Source of the DNA: Pedobacter polysacchareus
GTDB lineage: Bacteria > Bacteroidota > Bacteroidia > Sphingobacteriales > Sphingobacteriaceae
Assembly (NCBI RefSeq): GCF_019802255.1
Contig: NZ_JAHYSS010000004.1
Span: 751,750 to 815,749 of the forward strand
Length of the DNA: 64,000 nucleotides
Reading direction: 5' to 3'
A program made the translations under genes and the position numbers. Each line of letters begins with the position of its first letter. Position 1 is the stretch's first letter. The notes below the pieces were generated by a model. The model made no database searches. It was not told the DNA's origin and saw only the letters and a list, made by a program, of their open reading frames with translations. Of the stretch, positions 26,801 to 32,442 are shown piece by piece.

Positions 26801-29158
26801 GTTCCTGCAGGTGTCAATGCAGAGGTCACGATCACCATTAATGGTACGATCGATGCGAGTTTCAGCGGGCCAATCCTCAACACAGCTACTGTAACGCCTT
26901 CCGAACCTGGTAATCCTCCAGTGACTTCCCCTCCGGTAAACACGAATGTGCTGAATAAATCGGCACTGAAAATCGTGAAAACAGGACCGAATAGCATTGA
27001 AGCTGGTAAAACGGTGAATTATACACTGACCATCAATAACGCTGGTCCGGGTAATGCCCTAAATGCGGAGATTGCCGATGTGGTCCCTGCTCAATTGACC
27101 AATGTAAGCTGGACAACAACTGTTTCCGGTGCTGCGGTCATCAATTCAGGTGCAGCAGGACAAGGCAATAATGTATTAGTAACAGCAGATATTCCAGCTG
27201 GAAATGGAACCATAACCGTAAATATCAGCGGATTGGTTCCTGGAGGTACTCTAGTAGGAAACATCAGTAATACGGCCACAATTAAGCCTTCAGAACCAGG
27301 TAATCCTATAGTTCCTTCTAATACGGTGACGACAGGTATTGTCAATAATGCAAGTTTAAGTATGGCGAAAAGCGGTCCTGGTACCTTAAACTCAGGTGAA
27401 GCGATCAGCTATACGTTGACCATTAAAAACGATGGCCCTTCTGATGCAATAGGTGTGAAAGTGTCGGATCTGGTAGATCCTGCAGTAACAAATGTGACCT
27501 GGACTACCAGTCTGGTCAATGGATCAACCATCAGCTCAGGAGCCAATGGCAATGTGAATGCAGTGGCACTCACAGCTAACGTCCCTGCAAATAGCAGTAT
27601 CCTGGTCAATATCAACGGTAAAGTAAATCCTACTTATGCAGGAACATTGATCAATAAAGCAATATTAACACCTGCAGATCCTGCTAAACCAGTAATCAAT
27701 GCGCAGGTGAGTACAACAATAACGAGCCTTTCTGCCTTGAGAATTACTAAAACAGGAGCGGCAGCAGTAACTGCAGGTGGCCTGATGAATTACCAGATTA
27801 CGGTAGTCAACAACGGTCCGGGTACTGCACAAAATGCAGTGATCAGCGATATAGTGCCTGCACAATTAACCGGGGTAACCTGGACGGCTGTGGCTAATGG
27901 AGCAGCAACCATCAGCAAAGGGCTAACAGGAACAGGAAATGCGTTAAGTGTAACAGCAACAATTCCTGCAGGTGCCAGCGATGGTGTAGTGATCAACCTG
28001 AGCGGAAAAGTAGATGCCGCTTATCTGGGTACATTGAGCAATACAGCTACAGTAACGCCAACAGAACCGGGCAATCCGCCAGTAGTAACGCCGCCGGTAA
28101 CCACGGCGACCGTTGCACAACCATCGGTGACCATTAAGAAAACCGGTCCGGCTGCGATCACGGCAGGTGCAAATATTACCTATGTGATTGAAGTTGGAAA
28201 TACAGGATTGAGTAATGCAAAAGGAACGTTGATCACTGATAAGGTATCCTCAGATATTACCAATGTGAAATGGACAGCAACTACTGCTGGAGCGGCCGCA
28301 GTAACCGCCGGTGCAACCGGAACAGGGAATACGGTGGTAGTAACAGGAGATATTGCAACAGGTACCAATAATAAAATAACCATTACCATAACTGGTACGG
28401 TGAATGCAGGTTTCGCAGGAACACTGAGTAATATCGCAACTGCAAAACCAATAGAACCGGGCATTCCGCCAGTAGTAACGCCACCAGCAGAAACTATAGT
28501 AACTAAAACGCCAATGCTGAGTATAAGTAAAACCGGTCCGGCACAACTGAAATCTGGTGAAACCATTACTTATGTGGTCACAGTAGTAAATCCTTCCCTA
28601 AGTAATGCGGATAATTTAACGATTACGGATTTAATACCTTCAGCTATTCAAAATGTAAAATGGACATCGGAAGCAGTTGGTACTGGGAAGATTCTTTCTG
28701 GTGGTACAGGTACTGGTAGTAATGTAACGCTGAATGCAGACCTTCCGGCAGGAACAGCCAATAAAATTGTGCTGACAATTACAGGTACGGTATCGAAATC
28801 ATTTACGGGACAACTGGAGAATACGGCAAGGGTACTGTCTACTTCAGGAACTCCGGAAGTAAGTAGTAACACCGTGTCAACAACTGTAGACAATGCCGAT
28901 TTCATTATTCCGAATATCATTACGCCAAATGGTGATGGCAGCAATGATACGTTCAAAATCAAAGGACTGGAGAATTATCCGGGAACTCAGGTCACTATCT
29001 TTAACAGATGGGGAAATGAGGTGTACCGCTCCGACAACTATAATAACGATTGGGATGGTAGTCAGTTGAATGAGGGTACTTACTATTACCTGATTTTGAG
29101 AAGAGAGAAATCGGGTACAACAACACCGTTCAAAGGTTGGTTATTTATTAAAAGGTAG
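11882..29158 (+). CDS. Giant T9SS-exported DUF11-repeat surface adhesin (SprB-like)
   Basis: This is a secreted protein of about 5,760 residues, one of the largest reading frames expected in such a genome. Numbering from the open frame at 11813: signal peptide around residues 59-77 (cut after 'QQANA'); a legume-lectin-like head, about 80-350; two divergent DUF11-like modules; an Ig-like CHU_C-type module near 626; four ~95-residue modules at about 704-1080, each with a likely Cys pair; two 'NAG'-type modules to 1249; 34 tandem DUF11 modules of about 131 residues (1250-5695) with the recurring patterns 'K(T/S)GP', 'AG..I.YTI' and 'N(V/I).W'; and a final ~86-residue type-B sorting domain with 'NIITPNGDGSNDTF' and 'IFNRWGNEVY'. 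That domain sends proteins through the T9SS. I saw no Cys in the array. The likely role is an extended surface adhesin like SprB of Flavobacterium. The start is uncertain: ATG at 11882 or 11987. Confidence 0.9.
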   Translation: MITNLPLPQAPAKGSPLSKFPERIFSLFALALADQMKFLCCLLCLVVFGQQANAQFTITENFKGNSTGNITIGGNAKLTSGKEDPVGSGWLRLTPDSTNKIGYGYVNQSFPSTLGVLVDFEYTDWRRTVVNLGAADGFSVFLYDATKANSIGGRGGSLGYAPIATGGANDHVGVVGGYVGIGLDEFGNFSNPGEGRTGGVTTNTGTLWPDRISMRGAEAENYKYLTSAVVTGGVDYPTAVTARPDPTLFYRRVQIEILPIVGGANNGKYQITVKLKTSLTGNFATVLGPYTLATLPPANLKLGFAGSTGGSVNNHEVRNVIITTPGGVRVDKAVDKASAISGQDVTYTVNVTNSTPVAIANLKLADTIRNSNNAILTAADFTINSITFSNNGNAGNTSPGYTNGTVVAGGTNPFNATLNLAANTTSSFTIKGTISPQYNNSILKNSVGLDPSQTGITDTDLTNNYYTVSTNVLKQNADVAISGVVDNSCYVPGGNTFNYTVTNQGSTPTVGLVTVRYTAPAGFTVVGTPSGTGWTVSLSAGVYNFTRTLADPLASGFAYPPITIKAVGPTTGGPWTNTANVIYALDSDLANNTANVLTYAIPAAPTAAAASVNYCVGATASPLIATGTNLKWYTVPVGGTGSTTAPTPSTTTAGTTSYYVTSSNGTCEGPMTTINVVVQPVIAGNTITANQTICSGIVPAALQGGLPTGGSGTYTYGWEQSINGGAWTAAAGTNNQANYTPAALTATTAYRRNVTGGACLNTSNEVTVTVQPAISSNTIVPPASLSLCGTGDPGLITGSAALGGTGTPAYQWQSSTDNGTYVNIASATAVNYDPGPITVSTWYRRLATSGACTIANISNVIKFTVNPVLTAGTIGAAQAFCQSGTPATFNELTPATGGDQIYAYQWQSSTISATTGFADIAGATQISYTASSPITQTTYYRRTVISAASGCGPVSSPAVAVTVTPAISGNTLTTPVVTAYCGPSDPGVITGSTPSGGNGTYIYKWERSIDGGNTFTVIGGNTINLTPGLVSQMTLFRRTVTSGSCTSISVPVIIYIDLAPTPSNAGVNQQQCATDLFQLNGNVPVLGTGVWSVVSGQAVIANVNQANTTATVAKGNTATLAWTISAGACPSSVSNVTLTNFNNPTTANAGPDITQYNSGVFTMNANVPTSGTGVWTVKAGSTATIATPAAANTLVTIAPGTTATLIWTVSNGTCTASSDEVVITYTRSADIKVTKSVVTPGPFVAGQPIVYRIVATNNGPSDATGLKLLDNVPADISVLAISASAMGTAAVTQNTSAGNALNVTGDIAFGAGNSITIDVNGTVAANYSGNLVNTATVTSPIIPDPNGATSTVTSPVDRKPVLVVEKDGPANVIAGAAIAYKIIIKNTSTSDAIGTAIKDLIPAQINNVNWTVSKTGAATFTGNASNTGSNISFTATIPAGTANTVVIDVTGTVLPSATGSFSNTATATPVENVPPVNSNTVITTVSSKSGLVMLKNGPSNAQAGSAITYTLKVTNNGLSDALNANITDAIPASIKNITWNATVQGTATIIGPNDGGGNNTISLNGNIPTGAANAILVTIKGIVDPSFSGSISNTAVATPSEVGGTPSSSTVLTQVSRTPVLTITKTGAATLVAGQQVSYVVTVTNTSTADAKALVIADAVPAELSNVTWSTSTQGTASVIGTGNGTANAISVTGNLPAGAANKIVINISGTLSAAFSGTLANTATATPAEPGTLVKSATNTGIATRQPALSILKTGPATITAGNQITYTITVGNTGVSDAVDLVLTDVVPASIKNVTWTSTINGTAVINNGATGTGNNLSLTGDIPAGAANKITLTVRGTVDPSFSGSILNTATATPTESAATAVSSSVTTAATRTPELSITKTGPAALVAGQTMTYTIAVNNFSASDAKALVITDQVPATLGGVTWSAIAGGAAVINGTAAGSGNVISLNADLPAGANNTITLTVKGTVAASFNGTLSNTATATPAEPGTIAKSATSTATISRVPVLAIQKTGPATISAGQQINYTLTISNTGTADALNATIADAIPAGIKNVSWTAAADAGGTAAIIGTASGNTNALTFNANIPAGAANVIRVNVQGNVNSAATGNLVNTATVTPSEAGANPSSSTVTTTLQSVPGITISKSGPSQIAAGQTVTYTLIAGNSGPSNATNLNINDVVPVPLTNVSWSAVSEGSAAITTGATGTGSSVTVIGNIAAGAGNRILVTITGLVPSNTTATTFSNVAKASPSEPGVPPVNSNTITTIINKKVTIAAVKSATAVLSAGENISYTLEVKNTGPSDAQNLLIADQLPAGITNVNWTTTAVGTASVISGGTGSGSSLSLRANIPAGNANVILVTVTGKVDPNFTGTQLVNTFTVAPLEPGNPTVTSNTTTTLINKTADLQISKTGPAAAIAGRTINYTITVNNAGPSNSANANIVDQVPAGITGVTWTAIAQNGAVINSNPASGNTNNINVLAAIPANSGTVTINVSGTIDPGFTGALLTNTATATPEAGVTDPTPATSTVVTAITRSANVRITKSGPANITAGQPITYTLRIVNDGPSLAPGVMIRDLLSSIQNTPVTNVTWTAIATTGAALNGGAVNNTVTGTGDVAFAANIPSKTGVVEVTIKGTVSPAATGAFINTATALFPVGSPVTDPDPGSNTSAVTTAVTVETNLAVSKSGPSKINIGDPITYTIEIKNNGLSDITDAAITDVVPNSVAVSSWTAVASNGASLEGVQNGTASGTGNAVITYGDIPATVGGNPSLILLTIQGIVKTTAEATFTNTVTVEANGIKESAVVTALNASTDVYIEKNGPQSILAGAPINYQIKVGNDGPINVAGLGISDVIPAVIQNVSWTATAFGTAAITGATTGTTNGIQTAASIDADPANYILINVRGTVDPATNLTTINNIATLTLPAGLSDFNLTNNTSTASTTVASKSGLSVRKMGPADAVAGSEISYTIIVANAGPSNAVGTVITDAVPANVKNVTWTSSQIGAANITAGATGTAGANNLVTLTANIPAGAGNEVAIVVKGTIDPSFKGTLLNNAVATPAEAGNPPVTSQNVTTNVTNKSALSIVKTGPSSVAAGTTIQYQLLVSNAGPSNAVGVIVSDQIPAGLTNVRWTTATTTGAVVTAGATGNVNPVTLTANFLAGSGNLVVTILADVPANSQLSTVSNTASATPAIPDINNPPVTSNEVTTGIVKDVTLSLTKSGPPTLNAGENITYTLAIKNTGPSNSTATRLTDAVPADIKNVSWTSTVAGGTLITNGGTGTGNNIDLTADVPLNGTILVNVKGTVDPLFAGTLTNTALLSPQEPGEQPVNAVAITEVSKLTNLQIGKSAVNTAVAGQVMTYQIKVINNGPSAAQNALITDAIPVQLQNVSWTATGLGASVITEGAQGTGNTLRVKANIPAGQQNEIVIEVTGTILASYAGTLSNTATITPADPGNPPLVTPPVVTVVTKQPEINISKTGSATVTAGGQISYTIEANNTGLSDASNLVISDAVNSNIKNVSWTSSIVGGSSIISGNQGTGNAVLIKGNIPAGAANKITITITGTVDPAFAGTLSNSATATPEEPGVPPVVTPPVETVVNQVPVIVVNKTGPASATAGGTINYVVEVSNTGLSNAKNLNITDQIDPAITGLSWTASTSGTSTINGASSGTGNVSVNANIPTGAANKISISITGTINPAAQGKLVNMAVATPAEPGIVPVNSNPVETNIDQKPIVVITKTGQPTATAGGEVTYIITAVNNGLSNASGVTIVDDVPAALQNVSWTSVSGGTASILSGGTGTGNFLALTANIPAGNVSNKITITLKGTVNPAFSGKLENVATIAVPLINFPNVITPPVETAVDAKPGITLVKTGPAAVSSGSEITYTIVAGNTGLSNASGLTITDAVPALLSNVSWTSAASGTAVINTGVSGTGNVLSLNGDIPAGASNLITITVKGTVDPSYNGNLTNTAVATPSEPNTVPVNASSTAIISKTPVLAIAKNGPNTIAAGQEIIYTLSISNTGKANADNATITDAIPANITGVSWTATAQGAASIVSGAAGNTNNLSMNVHVPAGAANTILVTIKGTVSPSATVDLVNKATITPSESGTLPVSSTVTTTLKSTSSVSLIKTGPSQISAGQTVTYSLLAGNNGPSDARNLNITDAVPAGLTGVTWSVATKGTAAVLTGANGTGNNVQLTADIPAGAANQILVTITGKVPASAAAGSLTNVAIATPSEPGNPPVTSNTITTTVDHKVNIRVVKSAVASVAAGENINYTLQVYNDGPGDALNLAINDVVPAGITSVSWTTVATGTASVAANGTGNGNTVNPSVNIPAGAGNSITVLITGLVDPGYNGTALKNSFTATPAEPGNPPVPSEEVTTSVVKTADLQITKTGPAAVVAGSDISYTINVKNAGPSHVTAATITDNLPAGFTMLNWTATGQNGAVISGPANGTGNVSVTAAIPAGTANVQIVVTGKVNANFAGTSLINTATATPEAGVTDPTPASSTVTTSISKIANVRISKSGPADIGVGEMMTYRLRIVNDGPSDAIGVLIKDVIPPNLEAGATWTSTLQGGATLSQVSGTGDLSLIGNIPSGTGLIEISILGKVKANNLDKTVFTNTATANFPPGSMIIDPDLSSNTSTVPTIINNDPVLKVSKSGPATVNIGDPIQYTIVVRNGGAGDIVNAMISDPVPADVAVTSWNAAVTGGATLIGASSGATNSIVTSANIPADGNPNTTVLITVTGTVKTTANAVFTNTVTVTANGERTSSVVTAVNQSTDIKIEKSGPQAVISGSAITYTIKVTNQGPRDVAGLSIKDNVPLQIGQLSWTAQAVGNASLNGPTTGTTNAVSVNADVPVGAANYVLITVNGTVNANVPSGNMSNIAAVTLPVNMVDFNLANNTSEVKTAISSVSGLTISKAGPQDGISGSAITYTIKVRNNGLSNASQAQIMDVVPAGIKGVSWTAVATGNAVINSGASGTGNSVAVNADVPAGVNAEVTITINGTIDASFSGPILNTATVTPSEPGNPPVTSPPVNTNVLNKSALKIVKTGPNSIEAGKTVNYTLTINNAGPGNALNAEIADVVPAQLTNVSWTTTVSGAAVINSGAAGQGNNVLVTADIPAGNGTITVNISGLVPGGTLVGNISNTATIKPSEPGNPIVPSNTVTTGIVNNASLSMAKSGPGTLNSGEAISYTLTIKNDGPSDAIGVKVSDLVDPAVTNVTWTTSLVNGSTISSGANGNVNAVALTANVPANSSILVNINGKVNPTYAGTLINKAILTPADPAKPVINAQVSTTITSLSALRITKTGAAAVTAGGLMNYQITVVNNGPGTAQNAVISDIVPAQLTGVTWTAVANGAATISKGLTGTGNALSVTATIPAGASDGVVINLSGKVDAAYLGTLSNTATVTPTEPGNPPVVTPPVTTATVAQPSVTIKKTGPAAITAGANITYVIEVGNTGLSNAKGTLITDKVSSDITNVKWTATTAGAAAVTAGATGTGNTVVVTGDIATGTNNKITITITGTVNAGFAGTLSNIATAKPIEPGIPPVVTPPAETIVTKTPMLSISKTGPAQLKSGETITYVVTVVNPSLSNADNLTITDLIPSAIQNVKWTSEAVGTGKILSGGTGTGSNVTLNADLPAGTANKIVLTITGTVSKSFTGQLENTARVLSTSGTPEVSSNTVSTTVDNADFIIPNIITPNGDGSNDTFKIKGLENYPGTQVTIFNRWGNEVYRSDNYNNDWDGSQLNEGTYYYLILRREKSGTTTPFKGWLFIKR
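13924..15056 (+). repeat. Four ~95-residue Ig-like modules in the adhesin
   Basis: Four consecutive segments start near 13924, 14207, 14491 and 14783. Each begins with a 'NTI/GTI/NTL' strand, has a Cys in the first third ('TICSG', 'SLCGT', 'AFCQS', 'AYCGP'), a 'Y.W..S.D' core, a 'T.YRR' or 'TLFRR' strand and a second Cys ('GACLN', 'GACTI', 'SGCGP', 'GSCTS'). The paired Cys suggest one disulfide per module. Confidence 0.75.
17891..23032 (+). repeat. Higher-order repeat, copy A (modules 7-19)
   Basis: Thirteen modules of the array pair one by one and in the same order with modules 22-34. Diagnostic shared features include 'KTADLQI' opening modules 10 and 25, the linker 'PEAGVTDPTPA' ending both, 'DP(D).(S/G)SNTS' ending 11 and 26, 'KTTA.A.FTNTVTV.ANG' in 12 and 27, and 'DFNL.NNTS' ending 13 and 28. 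Offsets between copies are 5,922, 5,910 and 5,859 bp at three places. Confidence 0.85.
23813..28897 (+). repeat. Higher-order repeat, copy B (modules 22-34)
   Basis: This is the second copy of the 13-module block, separated from copy A by modules 20 and 21. At 19391-19438 and 25301-25348 the 16 encoded residues are identical, yet nine of the 16 codons differ silently, so the duplication is old and the module-specific protein sequence has been kept by selection. Confidence 0.85.
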
Positions 29159-29179
29159 AACATTTTAGAAGACGCTTCA

Positions 29180-30175
29180 ATGAGAGATTTAAAGAAATAT
29201 GGTTTAGTATCACTGCTCGTACTTGGTATGAGCAGTGCATACGCACAGCAGACGATCCAGTTTAGTCAGTATGTTTTTAATGGTTTAGCAGTCAACCCCG
29301 CTTATGCAGGTTACAAAGAAGAATGGACGGCTAATTTTAGCTTCCGTTCGCAATGGGTAGGGATTGATGGTGCACCGCGTACAGGGACAGCCTCTTTTGA
29401 CGGTTTAACCGATCAGGAAGGTAAGAAGATGGGACTCGGCTTTATCGCTTCCACCGATCGACTGGGACCGCAGAATACCTCTGCCTTTTATGTAAATTAT
29501 GCCTACCGTTTGCAATTGGATGCAGAAGACACCAAAAGATTGAGCTTTGGTATCGGAGCAGGGGCTACCCAGTATAACCTGGATGGTTCTAAATTCATCT
29601 CTACAGATTTAGGTGATGGGGTGATTCCGATAGGAAATGAAAGTAAATTGAGACCAGATGTAAGGGTAGGTGTTTACTTTTATACACCCAAATTTTATAT
29701 CGGTGCATCAGTACTTGATCTGCTGTCAGGAATGAGAAGTAATGACATCGCCACCGAAGGAGATTATAAAGGGCTTCGCCAGGTGCGCCACCTGTATGTG
29801 ACCGGTGGAGTCATGATCCCTTTGACAGAATCACTGGACCTGAAGCCTAGCTTTATGCTGAAAGAAGATTTTAAAGGACCCACAAATTTAGACTTAAACG
29901 CTTACCTGCTGATCAGTAAAGTAGTTTGGCTAGGCGCTTCCTATCGCACCGGAGTGACCTTATGGGATAAGAAAAACCTGCAGCAGGGATTGAGTCAGAG
30001 TGATGCGATTGCCGGAATTGTAGAGCTGCAGATGAGCAGCCGTTTTCGCCTGGGGTATTCTTATGACTACACCACCAGCAAGCTTTCCAGCTACCAAAGC
30101 GGATCACACGAATTTTCATTGAGTATGAGTTTCCCTGGCAAAAAAGCAAGGGTATTAAGTCCACGTTATTTTTAA
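29180..30175 (+). CDS. PorP/SprF-family type IX secretion outer-membrane protein
   Basis: This 331-residue protein has a signal peptide ('MSSAYAQ-QTIQ') and the PorP/SprF opening 'QFSQYVFNGLAVNPAYAGYKE', followed by barrel-like strands such as 'FRSQWVGIDGAPRT'. In Flavobacterium, SprF lies directly after sprB and is needed for secretion or surface attachment of SprB. Here the gene follows the giant adhesin by 21 bases, so it is best read as the adhesin's dedicated outer-membrane partner that holds or passes the type-B substrate. It is co-transcribed with the OmpA-family gene 15 bases downstream. Confidence 0.92.
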   Translation: MRDLKKYGLVSLLVLGMSSAYAQQTIQFSQYVFNGLAVNPAYAGYKEEWTANFSFRSQWVGIDGAPRTGTASFDGLTDQEGKKMGLGFIASTDRLGPQNTSAFYVNYAYRLQLDAEDTKRLSFGIGAGATQYNLDGSKFISTDLGDGVIPIGNESKLRPDVRVGVYFYTPKFYIGASVLDLLSGMRSNDIATEGDYKGLRQVRHLYVTGGVMIPLTESLDLKPSFMLKEDFKGPTNLDLNAYLLISKVVWLGASYRTGVTLWDKKNLQQGLSQSDAIAGIVELQMSSRFRLGYSYDYTTSKLSSYQSGSHEFSLSMSFPGKKARVLSPRYF

Positions 30176-30190
30176 GCGGTACAGAATTAT

Positions 30191-32185
30191 ATGAATATCA
30201 CAGCATTTAAAAATCCAGATCGCTCCATAACCAGGTTATGGATCATCGGAATACTAGCGCTATTTTTAGGAAATTATGCGACCGCCCAGGAACAATTGAG
30301 CAGGAAACAGCAGGCCGATGTATATTTTAACCGATACGAATATTATCCTGCATCCAGATTATATCTGCCATTGGCAGAACGGAAGAATCCTGATCTGAAA
30401 CTATTGGAGAAACTGGCAGCCTGCTATCGGATGATGAATGATTATGAAGCCGCCGAAAATTGGTACGCGAAAATAGTCGCCAACCCGAAAGCCAGCCCTT
30501 TAAGTCATTACTACTATGCGGAAGCTTTGCAGAGAAATGAAAAGTTCGACCTCGCTAAGGCTGAATATGAAAAGTATGGGCAAATTACTGGTCAGCCAAA
30601 AGAAGTGACTTTAAAGATCGCTTCCTGTGATAGTGCTGCCAAATGGATCAAAATGCCAAAAGACATCAAGATTAAAAACATGGAGTCTCTGAATACCAAA
30701 GCCGCAGACTGGGGCTTGAGCACGGATGGCAATAACGGTTTTGTATTCACCTCTGAACGTCCCTTAGCCAGAGAAACCAAAGGCAGCGACTTGTATAAAT
30801 GGAACGGAAATCCTTGGTTAAAACTATTCAGCGCAACCGCTGATGGCCAGGTAAAAGGAGAACTGCCAATTGTGACGGAAGCCAATATGCCTGCAAAAGC
30901 AGAATACCATGTCGGGCCAGTAGTATTTAATCGCACTGGCGATGCAGCTTTTGTCACCATTGCCACCAGAGCACCTGCCTCAGATATCCCCTTAGATAAA
31001 ACAAAAGGCGGAGATCGTTTATATACCCGTAGATTGGAATTGTTAACAGCCCGTAAAAACGGTGATAAATGGGAGCTGAAATCCTTTCCTTACAATGATG
31101 TAAAAACATATTCCCTGGGACATGCTGCCATTTCTAATGACGGAAAGCTGATCTATTTCACTTCAGATATGCCAGGTGGATTCGGTAAGTCAGACATCTG
31201 GTTCAGCGAACAGCAGTCAGACGGCACCTGGGCCAAACCCGTAAATTGCGGTCCCGAAATTAATACAGCAGAAGAAGAAGCTTTCCCAACCATAGGTCCC
31301 GATGGGGCATTGTTCTTCGCCTCTAAAGGTAAAATCGGAATGGGAGGATATGATATCTATAAAAGCACCGGAGAGAAAACGAGATGGAGTAAATCGGAAA
31401 ACTTAAAGTATCCTTTGAACTCTACCAGCGATGATTTTTACCTGTATACCAAGGATGGAAAGTTCGGTTATCTTTCTTCTAACAGAAAGGGAGGAGCCGG
31501 AGACGATGATATTTACAGCTTCTCTGATCAAACCTCTCCAATGATGATCCTGGCTTTATCAGGAACAGTATTTGACCAGCAAAGTAAAGCGCGTTTAAAT
31601 GAGGTTCAGGTCACCTTAACCGATGGCAATGGAATGCAGGTAGCCAGTAAAGCAACCGCCCAGGATGGAAATTTCTTCTTCAATTTAACCAAAGATCAGG
31701 ATTATAAAGTGACCTTTAATAAACCAGGATATACAGAAGATCTGAAAAGTATAAGCACCAAAGGATTGACTAAATCTGATACGCTAACCATACAGGCTTT
31801 CCTGGATAAGGATAAATTTGAACCCGGTAAAACCTATGTGCTGAAAAACATCTATTATGATTTCGACAAATCGAACATCAGGCCAGATGCAGCAAGAGAG
31901 CTGGATAAACTGCTGGCTATCCTTAAAGAGAATCCGGGAATTGCAATTGAACTTGGATCGCATACCGACAGTAGGGGAGCAGATCAATACAACCAATGGT
32001 TATCTCAAAAAAGGGCAAATGCTGCGGCACAATACCTGATTGACCATGGAATCGACCATTCCCGCATCATCGCTAAAGGATATGGAGAAACGATGTTACT
32101 CAATAAATGCGGCAATGGTGTGAAATGCAGTCACGCAGAACACCAGCTCAATAGAAGAACTGAATTTAAGGTGATCAAAAAATAA
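30191..32185 (+). CDS. OmpA-family protein with TPR, PD40 and carboxypeptidase-regulatory-like domains
   Basis: This is a 664-residue cell-envelope protein. In order: signal peptide ('YATAQ-EQLS'); TPR-like helices to about residue 130; WD40-like PD40 beta-propeller repeats ('FTSERPL', 'YFTSDMPGGFGKSDIWFSE', 'FASKGKIGMGGYDIY', 'YLSSNRKGGAGDDDIYSF'); a carboxypeptidase-regulatory-like beta sandwich near 445-530; and a C-terminal OmpA domain ('YYDFDKSNIRP', 'ELGSHTDSRG', 'SQKRANAAAQYL') that binds peptidoglycan. The layout matches PorE-like proteins that tie T9SS PorP-type barrels to the wall. It is third in the adhesin operon and likely anchors the complex. Confidence 0.9.
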   Translation: MNITAFKNPDRSITRLWIIGILALFLGNYATAQEQLSRKQQADVYFNRYEYYPASRLYLPLAERKNPDLKLLEKLAACYRMMNDYEAAENWYAKIVANPKASPLSHYYYAEALQRNEKFDLAKAEYEKYGQITGQPKEVTLKIASCDSAAKWIKMPKDIKIKNMESLNTKAADWGLSTDGNNGFVFTSERPLARETKGSDLYKWNGNPWLKLFSATADGQVKGELPIVTEANMPAKAEYHVGPVVFNRTGDAAFVTIATRAPASDIPLDKTKGGDRLYTRRLELLTARKNGDKWELKSFPYNDVKTYSLGHAAISNDGKLIYFTSDMPGGFGKSDIWFSEQQSDGTWAKPVNCGPEINTAEEEAFPTIGPDGALFFASKGKIGMGGYDIYKSTGEKTRWSKSENLKYPLNSTSDDFYLYTKDGKFGYLSSNRKGGAGDDDIYSFSDQTSPMMILALSGTVFDQQSKARLNEVQVTLTDGNGMQVASKATAQDGNFFFNLTKDQDYKVTFNKPGYTEDLKSISTKGLTKSDTLTIQAFLDKDKFEPGKTYVLKNIYYDFDKSNIRPDAARELDKLLAILKENPGIAIELGSHTDSRGADQYNQWLSQKRANAAAQYLIDHGIDHSRIIAKGYGETMLLNKCGNGVKCSHAEHQLNRRTEFKVIKK

Positions 32186-32204
32186 CGTTTTTAAAATCAT
32201 CAGT

Positions 32205-32240
32205 ACAGCCTGTTTTCTTTTGAAGAAGACAGGCTGTTTT
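32205..32240 (+). terminator. Terminator of the adhesin operon
   Basis: ACAGCCTGT (32205-32213) pairs with ACAGGCTGT (32229-32237), with extra pairing of TCTT and AAGA inside, then a short T run; a second T8 run follows about 15 bases later. Confidence 0.65.
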
Positions 32241-32442
32241 GCTGACTGGCTTTTTTTTAAAGCCGGGTTTGTTTCACTGAATAATTAAGGTTCAGAAAGC
32301 CAATCTTCAAAATTGGAAATCAGCAACTGTTAAAAACAATTATCTTGTTTATAATTACTGCTAAAACTATTTAATAACAATTAGATAATCTAAAAGGAAT
32401 TATTTACTTTGCTGAGATTTTAAAAAACAGAGAACGAATACA

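Larger units (their letters stand above)
15560..28897 (+). repeat. 34-unit DUF11 tandem array
   Basis: Thirty-four modules averaging 131 residues (about 392 bp) follow without interruption. Each opens with a strand such as 'LSITKTGP', then 'AGQ.ITYTI.V.N.G.S.A', 'DA(V/I)P..I.NV.W', 'G.GN', 'IPAGA.N.I.I...GT(V/I)', 'NTA.ATP.EPG' and a linker. The repeats are diverged in DNA, so the array is not a product of recent slippage. It fits an extended stalk that projects the N-terminal head. Confidence 0.9.

Noticed and set aside
15560..28897. DUF11 array as an assembly error or recent slippage
   Set aside because: Module DNA sequences differ throughout, paired copies differ at many silent sites, and the frame is never broken.
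15343..28962. More than 20 long minus-strand open frames inside the adhesin gene
   Set aside because: They mirror the DUF11 repeats, share one Val/Ala/Pro-rich composition and have no own signals. They are antisense shadows caused by the codon pattern of the repeats.
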